Positions 59,584 through 64,000 of a stretch of 64,000 bases of DNA are shown here, in pieces. The stretch is from Nocardioides mesophilus (GTDB lineage: Bacteria; Actinomycetota; Actinomycetes; Propionibacteriales; Nocardioidaceae). Where the stretch lies: positions 772,501 through 836,500 of the forward strand of contig NZ_CP060713.1 of NCBI RefSeq assembly GCF_014395785.1. The letters run 5' to 3'. A program made the translations under genes and the position numbers. Each line of letters opens with the position of its first letter. The first letter of the stretch is position 1. The notes beneath the pieces were generated by a model. It saw only the letters and a list, made by a program, of their open reading frames with translations. It was not told where the DNA came from and did not search any database.

Positions 59584-60975
59584 GCAGCCGGGCGGCCGCC
59601 GGTGCGCCCACGGCAGCTCGGCCTCGAGCTGCGCCGACAGCGAGAGCAGCGTGGTCTCGTCCGCGGTGCGGCCCACGAGCTGCACCGCGAGCGGCAGCCC
59701 GTCGGCGCCGATCCCGGCAGGCACGGAGGCGGCCGGGTTGCCGGTCACGTTCCACATCGCGGTGTAGGCGATCATCGGCATCGAGCGCAGGGACGCCCGG
59801 ATGGTGCCGGCTCCGTCGAGCACCCCGACCGCCGCCGGCCGCGGCGCGATCGTCGGGGTGAGCAGCACGTCGCAGCTCTCGAACACCCGGTTCGCCCGGA
59901 CCGCGGCCTTCTCGCCCTGCCGCATCGCCCACTCCACGACCCGCGGCGTCACCCACGCCCCGAGCCGCACCGTCTGCCGGGTCCGCCGCTCCATCAGCTC
60001 CGGGTGCTCGAGAAGCTCCGCCTCGCTGCGCACCCCGCCGAGGAACTGCGGGACGAAGGCGGTGTTGACGTCGGGGTACGCCGGGTCCACCTCGTCCACG
60101 TCGTGGCCGAGCCGCGCGAGGACCGAGGCGACCTCCCGGACGACCGCGACGTGCTCGGGGTGCGGCCGGACCCCGAGGACGGCCGGCTTCGTGGACCAGC
60201 CGATCCGCAGCCGGCCGGGCTCCCGACCGACGGCCTCGACGAACGAGGTGGCCGGGTCGTCGGCGCGGAACCGGTCCCCCGGGTGGACGCCGCGGATCGC
60301 GTCGTAGACCAGCGCGCTGTCGAGCACCGAGCGGGTGAGCGGGCCGGCGGTGCCGAGCGCCCACCACAGGTGCGGGTGCGGCGCGCTGCTGACCCGGCCG
60401 CGCTGCGGCTTCAGCCCGAACAGCCCGCAGCAGGCGGCCGGGATCCGGATCGAGCCGCCGCCGTCGCCGCCCAGCGCGGCAGGCACCAGCCCGGCTGCGA
60501 CGGCGGCCGCCGTACCGCCGCTCGACCCGCCGGTGGAGCGCCCCAGGTCCCACGGGTTGCGCGAGGTGCCGTGCGCCGCGGACTCGGTGAACGGCCACTG
60601 CCCGAACTCCGGCATGTTGGTCTTGCCGACGATCACCGCGCCGGCCTCCCGGAGCCGCCGGACCACCTCGCCGTCGGCGGCCACCGGCGTGGAGTTGGCC
60701 CGGCCGCCGAAGGTCGTCACCGTCCCGGCGACGTCGAGCTCCTCCTTGATCGCGACCGGCACCCCGTGCAGCGGGCCGCGCTCGCCGGTCGCGGCGTCGC
60801 GGGCGTCGGCCTCGGCCAGCGCCGCGTCGGCGAGCACCGTGGTGAACGCGTTGAGCCGGCCGTCCAGGCGCCCGATCCGGTCGAGGGTGGCGGCCACCAG
60901 CTCGCGGGAGGAGACGGCGCCGGAGCGTACGGCGTCGGCCTGACCGGCCACGCCGGCGAAGAAGAGGTCGTCCAC
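59581..60975 (-). CDS. amidase (amidase-signature family)
   Basis: A 464-residue amidase-signature hydrolase. The Ser-cisSer-Lys triad is visible as Lys in GVPVAIKEEL and the Gly/Ser motif GRSTGGSSGGTAAAVAAG followed by GGDGGGSIRIPA. It hydrolyses amides; substrate unknown. GTG 60975 (VDDLFFAGVAGQADAV) is used since family members begin about there, and the frame further upstream is antisense to the deacylase gene region. The next gene upstream ends 17 bp away on the same strand, so it is probably co-transcribed with it. Confidence 0.92.
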   Translation of the reverse strand: MDDLFFAGVAGQADAVRSGAVSSRELVAATLDRIGRLDGRLNAFTTVLADAALAEADARDAATGERGPLHGVPVAIKEELDVAGTVTTFGGRANSTPVAADGEVVRRLREAGAVIVGKTNMPEFGQWPFTESAAHGTSRNPWDLGRSTGGSSGGTAAAVAAGLVPAALGGDGGGSIRIPAACCGLFGLKPQRGRVSSAPHPHLWWALGTAGPLTRSVLDSALVYDAIRGVHPGDRFRADDPATSFVEAVGREPGRLRIGWSTKPAVLGVRPHPEHVAVVREVASVLARLGHDVDEVDPAYPDVNTAFVPQFLGGVRSEAELLEHPELMERRTRQTVRLGAWVTPRVVEWAMRQGEKAAVRANRVFESCDVLLTPTIAPRPAAVGVLDGAGTIRASLRSMPMIAYTAMWNVTGNPAASVPAGIGADGLPLAVQLVGRTADETTLLSLSAQLEAELPWAHRRPPGC

Positions 60976-60992
60976 CGGGTCGACGCTACCGC

Positions 60993-62276
60993 TCAGGCCG
61001 GGGCCGCGCAGCGGCGCAGGGCGAGCACCACCAGCGCCCGGGCCACCTGCACCAGCTCGCTGAGCTCGACCCGCTCCAGCGGCGCGTGCGCCCAGCTCAT
61101 GTCGCCGGGGCCGTAGTGCAGCGTCGGGATCCCGCCGACGCCGGTGTAGAGGCGCATGTCGCTGCCGTAGACGCCGGCCACCGTGGGCGGGTGCGGCATC
61201 CCGCCGGCCGCGTCGACGGCGGCCGCCATCTCCCCGATGAGGGGATGGTCGTCGTCGAGCCGGCCGCTGGCGAACTGGCCGCCCGGCCAGGTCACGACCG
61301 GCCGGTTCTCGTGCAGCCACGGGTCCTTGAGCGCGACCTCGGCGACCACGTCCTCGAAGACGGTGCGGGCAAGCCGCGGGTCCTCGTCGATCTTGACCCC
61401 GAACCGGCCGTCCGCGACCAGCTTGTCCGGGACGCTGCTCGACCAGTCGCCGGTGTGCACCATGCCGAAGCTCAACGCGTAGGGAAGCTCGCTGACGAAC
61501 TCGCGGTCGATGTCGCGGTTGCGCTCGGCCTCCAGCGCCATCAGCGCCGCGTGGATCGGCAGGAACGCCTCCAGGGCGCTGATGCCCTGCTTGCGCATCG
61601 AGCCGTGCGCGGAGCGGCCCACCACCTCGATCCGGAAGGTCAGCGCCCCGGCGGTCGCGGTGACGATCTTGGCGCTGGTCGGCTCGGTGATCACCGCGAC
61701 GTCGCCGCGGTGCCCGCGGCGCAGGGTCGCGAACGCCCCCAGTCCGCCGTCCTCCTCCCCGACGACGGAGTGGACCGCCAGCGGCCGCTCGAGCGGGACG
61801 CCCGCGGCGCGCAGCGTCCGGAGCACGGCCAGGTTCACCGCCACGCCGGCCTTCATGTCACAGGCGCCGCGGCCGTAGAGCGCGCCGTCGAAGATCTCCG
61901 CCGAGAAGGGGTCCTGGCCGTGCCAGGTCTCGACGTGGCCCGGCGGCACCACGTCGGTGTGGCCCGACAGCACCAGCCCCGGGACGCCGTCGCCGGCGGT
62001 GGTGCCGACCACGCCCACCGCCGCGGTCCGGTCCACCTCGACTCCGGGGAACCACGGGTCACCCGCCATCTCCTCGAGGTCGATGTCCCAGCGGTCCACG
62101 TCGGTGTCGAGGTCGCGCAGCGCCCCGGCGACGTACTCCTGCACCTCGAGCTCGGCGTCGGTCCCGCCCACGCTCGGGATCCGGACGAGCTCGGCGAGCT
62201 GCTCGACGAGCACCTCCTCGTCGAGGTGCCCGAGCACGGAACGTTCGGCGGCGGACAGGGTGGCGTCGTCGGTCAT
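60993..62276 (-). CDS. M20-family deacylase/peptidase (ArgE/DapE-like)
   Basis: A 427-residue zinc hydrolase: LSGHTDVVPPG (metal His and Asp), GRGACDMKAGVA (bridging Asp), HSVVGEEDGGLGA (catalytic Glu pair) and a lid domain with RSAHGSMRKQG. A late GDMSWAHAPLERVEL provides the last His. ArgE/DapE and acyl-amino-acid hydrolases share this layout, so the substrate is open. Operon partner of the amidase 17 bp downstream, together suggesting stepwise breakdown of an amide or N-acyl compound. Confidence 0.92.
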   Translation of the reverse strand: MTDDATLSAAERSVLGHLDEEVLVEQLAELVRIPSVGGTDAELEVQEYVAGALRDLDTDVDRWDIDLEEMAGDPWFPGVEVDRTAAVGVVGTTAGDGVPGLVLSGHTDVVPPGHVETWHGQDPFSAEIFDGALYGRGACDMKAGVAVNLAVLRTLRAAGVPLERPLAVHSVVGEEDGGLGAFATLRRGHRGDVAVITEPTSAKIVTATAGALTFRIEVVGRSAHGSMRKQGISALEAFLPIHAALMALEAERNRDIDREFVSELPYALSFGMVHTGDWSSSVPDKLVADGRFGVKIDEDPRLARTVFEDVVAEVALKDPWLHENRPVVTWPGGQFASGRLDDDHPLIGEMAAAVDAAGGMPHPPTVAGVYGSDMRLYTGVGGIPTLHYGPGDMSWAHAPLERVELSELVQVARALVVLALRRCAAPA

Positions 62277-62354
62277 GCGGGCGAGTGTGCCCGGTGCAGC
62301 CGCCTGCAGTCGCGGTTTCGTCTCAGTCCGTGTCGGTCAGGGCCGTGGCGCCCG

Positions 62355-64000
62355 TCACGGCGTCGCGAGCAACGTGCGCACCACCCGCAGCCCGACCGAG
62401 AGCCGGGCGAGGTCGGCCTTCTCGTCGGAGCAGATCTCGTCGAGCGTGGTGACCGCCCGGGAGACGACGACCTCGTCGTCCTCCTCCCAGTCCGCGATCC
62501 GCGACGGCACCGAGGTGTCCGCGGAGGTCTCCGCGAGCACCTGTGCGGTGAGCTGGGCGTGCACCGCGTGCAGGTCGTCGCGCAGCGCCGCCCGCGCCAT
62601 CGTCTGCCAGCGGTCGTCGCGGGGCAGCGCGAGGATCCGCTCGGTGAGCGCCGAGAGGCCGAGCCGCTCCCCGAGCGCGAAGTGCACCCTGGCCACGTCG
62701 AGCGGGTCGAGCTCGTCGCGCTTGGCGATCTCCACGATGTTGAGCACGGCGTACGCCGGCGGCAGCACCGCCACCCGGGACGCGAGGTCCTCGGGGACGC
62801 CGCGGCCGACCAGCTCGTCGCGCCGGGACTGGAACGCCGCCTGCTCGCGGCCGGTGAGCAGGTTCGGCAGCTCGGCGAGCACCCGCTGGGCGACCACCCC
62901 GAAGAAGTCGACGGTCCCCTCGCTGTCCAGCGGCGGTCGGCGGTTGTTGATCAGCCAGCGCGACGCCCGCTCGACGAGCGTCCGGATCTCCAGCCGCATC
63001 TGGGTCTGCACCTGGGCCGGGATCGCGTTGTCCTGCTCGTTGATCTCGTCGATGAGGGCACGCGAGGCGAACACCTCGCGGGCCACGAAGTTCGAGCGCA
63101 CCAGCTCGGCCACGCCGGCGCCGGTCTCCTCCGAGAGCCGGTGGAAGAAGGTGATCCCGGCGCCGTTGACCAGGTCGTTGACGACCTGGGTGGTGATGAT
63201 CTCGCGGCGCAGCGGGTGGCTCTCCATCCGCTCCCGGTAGGTGTGCCGCATCGGGGTCGGGAAGTAGCTGAACAGGTCCGAGCGCAGGAACGGGTCGTCG
63301 GGCAGGTCGGTGGCGAGGATCTCGTCGGAGAGCACGATCTTGGTGTAGGCCAGCAGCACCGACAGCTCCGGCGGGGTCAGCCCGCGGCGCTGCTCCAGGC
63401 GGCGGGCGACGACCTTGCGGCTGGGCAGCGACTCGAGCTCGCGGTCGAGCAGCGAGGCCTTCTCCAGCCGCCTGATCCAGTCCTCGTGCACGTGCATCAG
63501 CGGCCCGGCCAACGCGGTCGCGGAGGCCAGCGCGACGTTCTGCTCGTAGTTGTCGTGCAGCACCAGCGCGCCCACCTCCTCGGTCATCGAGGCGAGCAGG
63601 TCGTTGCGCTGCTTCTGGGTGAGGTCGCCGTTGGCCACCACCTGGTCGAGCAGGATCTTGATGTTCACCTCGTGGTCGGAGGTGTCCACGCCCGCGGAGT
63701 TGTCGATGAAGTCGGTGTTGATCCGGCCACCGCCGAGGGCGTACTCGATCCGGCCCTGCTGGGTCAGGCCCAGGTTGCCGCCCTCCCCCACGCACTTGCA
63801 GCGCAGGTCGGCGCCGTGCACGCGGATCGCGTCGTTGGCCTTGTCCCCGACCTCGGCGTCGCTCTCGTGCGACGCCTTGACGTAGGTGCCGATGCCGCCG
63901 TTCCAGAGCAGGTCGACCTCGGCGAGCAGGATCGCCTTCATCAGCTCGGCGGGGGTCAGCGTGGTCACGTTCTTGGGCAGGCTCAGCGCCCGCCGGACCT
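62355..64000 (-). CDS. NAD-specific glutamate dehydrogenase, large form (C-terminal part, runs off the window)
   Basis: About 548 C-terminal residues of the roughly 1600-residue bacterial NAD-GDH that turns glutamate into 2-oxoglutarate and ammonia. Recognisable parts are LLWNGGIGTYVKAS, EVGDKANDAIRVHG, CVGEGGNLGLTQQGRIEYA, GGRINTDFIDNSAGVDTSDHEVN and the long helical C-terminal domain (LSVLLAYTKIVLSDEIL, FFHRLSEETGAGVAELVRS). The frame is open to the window edge and the catalytic N-terminal half lies outside. Ends 78 bp before the M20 gene starts, on the same strand. Confidence 0.95.
   Translation of the reverse strand, partial: VRRALSLPKNVTTLTPAELMKAILLAEVDLLWNGGIGTYVKASHESDAEVGDKANDAIRVHGADLRCKCVGEGGNLGLTQQGRIEYALGGGRINTDFIDNSAGVDTSDHEVNIKILLDQVVANGDLTQKQRNDLLASMTEEVGALVLHDNYEQNVALASATALAGPLMHVHEDWIRRLEKASLLDRELESLPSRKVVARRLEQRRGLTPPELSVLLAYTKIVLSDEILATDLPDDPFLRSDLFSYFPTPMRHTYRERMESHPLRREIITTQVVNDLVNGAGITFFHRLSEETGAGVAELVRSNFVAREVFASRALIDEINEQDNAIPAQVQTQMRLEIRTLVERASRWLINNRRPPLDSEGTVDFFGVVAQRVLAELPNLLTGREQAAFQSRRDELVGRGVPEDLASRVAVLPPAYAVLNIVEIAKRDELDPLDVARVHFALGERLGLSALTERILALPRDDRWQTMARAALRDDLHAVHAQLTAQVLAETSADTSVPSRIADWEEDDEVVVSRAVTTLDEICSDEKADLARLSVGLRVVRTLLATP

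Noticed and set aside
1-64000. CRISPR arrays, tRNA and rRNA genes
   Set aside because: No regularly spaced repeats, no tRNA cloverleaf or T-loop pattern at the element junctions, and no rRNA sequence were seen; the element targets a protein gene, not a tRNA.

Overview
The window is chromosomal DNA of a high-GC actinobacterium, most likely a Nocardioides-type member of the Nocardioidaceae. The family guess is inference. It rests on very GC-rich codon use, GTG starts, GTGA/ATGA stop-start overlaps, an actinobacterial tad pilus cluster, split LigD polymerase and ligase genes next to Ku, and the large NAD-glutamate dehydrogenase.

Layout. 1-14.7 kb is housekeeping and catabolic DNA: the tail of a TetR-type regulator, a small secreted protein, a PAS-GGDEF-EAL c-di-GMP protein broken by one missing base, then an acid-degradation cluster. 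That cluster holds a quinone-oxidoreductase-like MDR, a maleate isomerase/arylmalonate decarboxylase-like protein, an MFS carrier, a fused biotin-type carboxyltransferase without a biotin domain, a CaiB CoA-transferase, a FadR-type regulator, a TauE/SafE exporter and a TRAP transporter with a HAD hydrolase. 15-18.8 kb is the 3' part of a tad pilus operon: TadG-like, two TadE-like, a Flp-like small protein, TadC, TadB and the 3' third of cpaF.

At 18.78 kb cpaF is cut by an integrative element of about 23.4 kb (18780-42168). The first gene of the element is a large serine recombinase, and the 5' part of cpaF reappears at its far end (42169-42905). Removing the element and keeping the shared TG rebuilds an uninterrupted 1254-nt cpaF. 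The element is visibly less GC-rich than its flanks and is packed with defence-type genes: a DUF6236 protein, an ApeA-like HEPN protein, an XkdF-like protease with a coupled 54-aa ORF, a GIY-YIG/MrcB/AAA McrB with McrC, a PD-(D/E)XK-like SHOCT protein, a PIN toxin with a degenerate ImmA-like partner, a HIRAN protein paired with a NERD nuclease, a C5-cytosine methyltransferase, and a three-gene operon of unknown proteins containing two paralogues.

43.2-48.4 kb is a mannitol-type PTS operon (EIIA, sorbose-1-phosphate-reductase-like dehydrogenase, EIICB, P-loop kinase) preceded by a SorC-type regulator and a pair of candidate operators. 48.4-50.6 kb holds a second, decayed cpaF copy. It abuts a HUH Rep-like remnant at the very point where the 23.4-kb element sits in the first copy, and the remnant is itself interrupted by an intact ISL3-family element with an 8-bp target duplication. 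50.6-56.4 kb encodes two secreted proteins: a six-Asp-box sialidase-like protein and a 1299-aa HYR/FIMAH surface protein. 56.5-59.5 kb is the NHEJ set (LigD polymerase, LigD ligase, Ku). 59.6-64 kb carries an amidase, an M20 deacylase and the C-terminal part of NAD-glutamate dehydrogenase.

Four genes (GGDEF-EAL, PIN, P-loop kinase, surface protein) are each broken by exactly one missing base in a G or C run. This pattern fits base-calling error at least as well as real decay.
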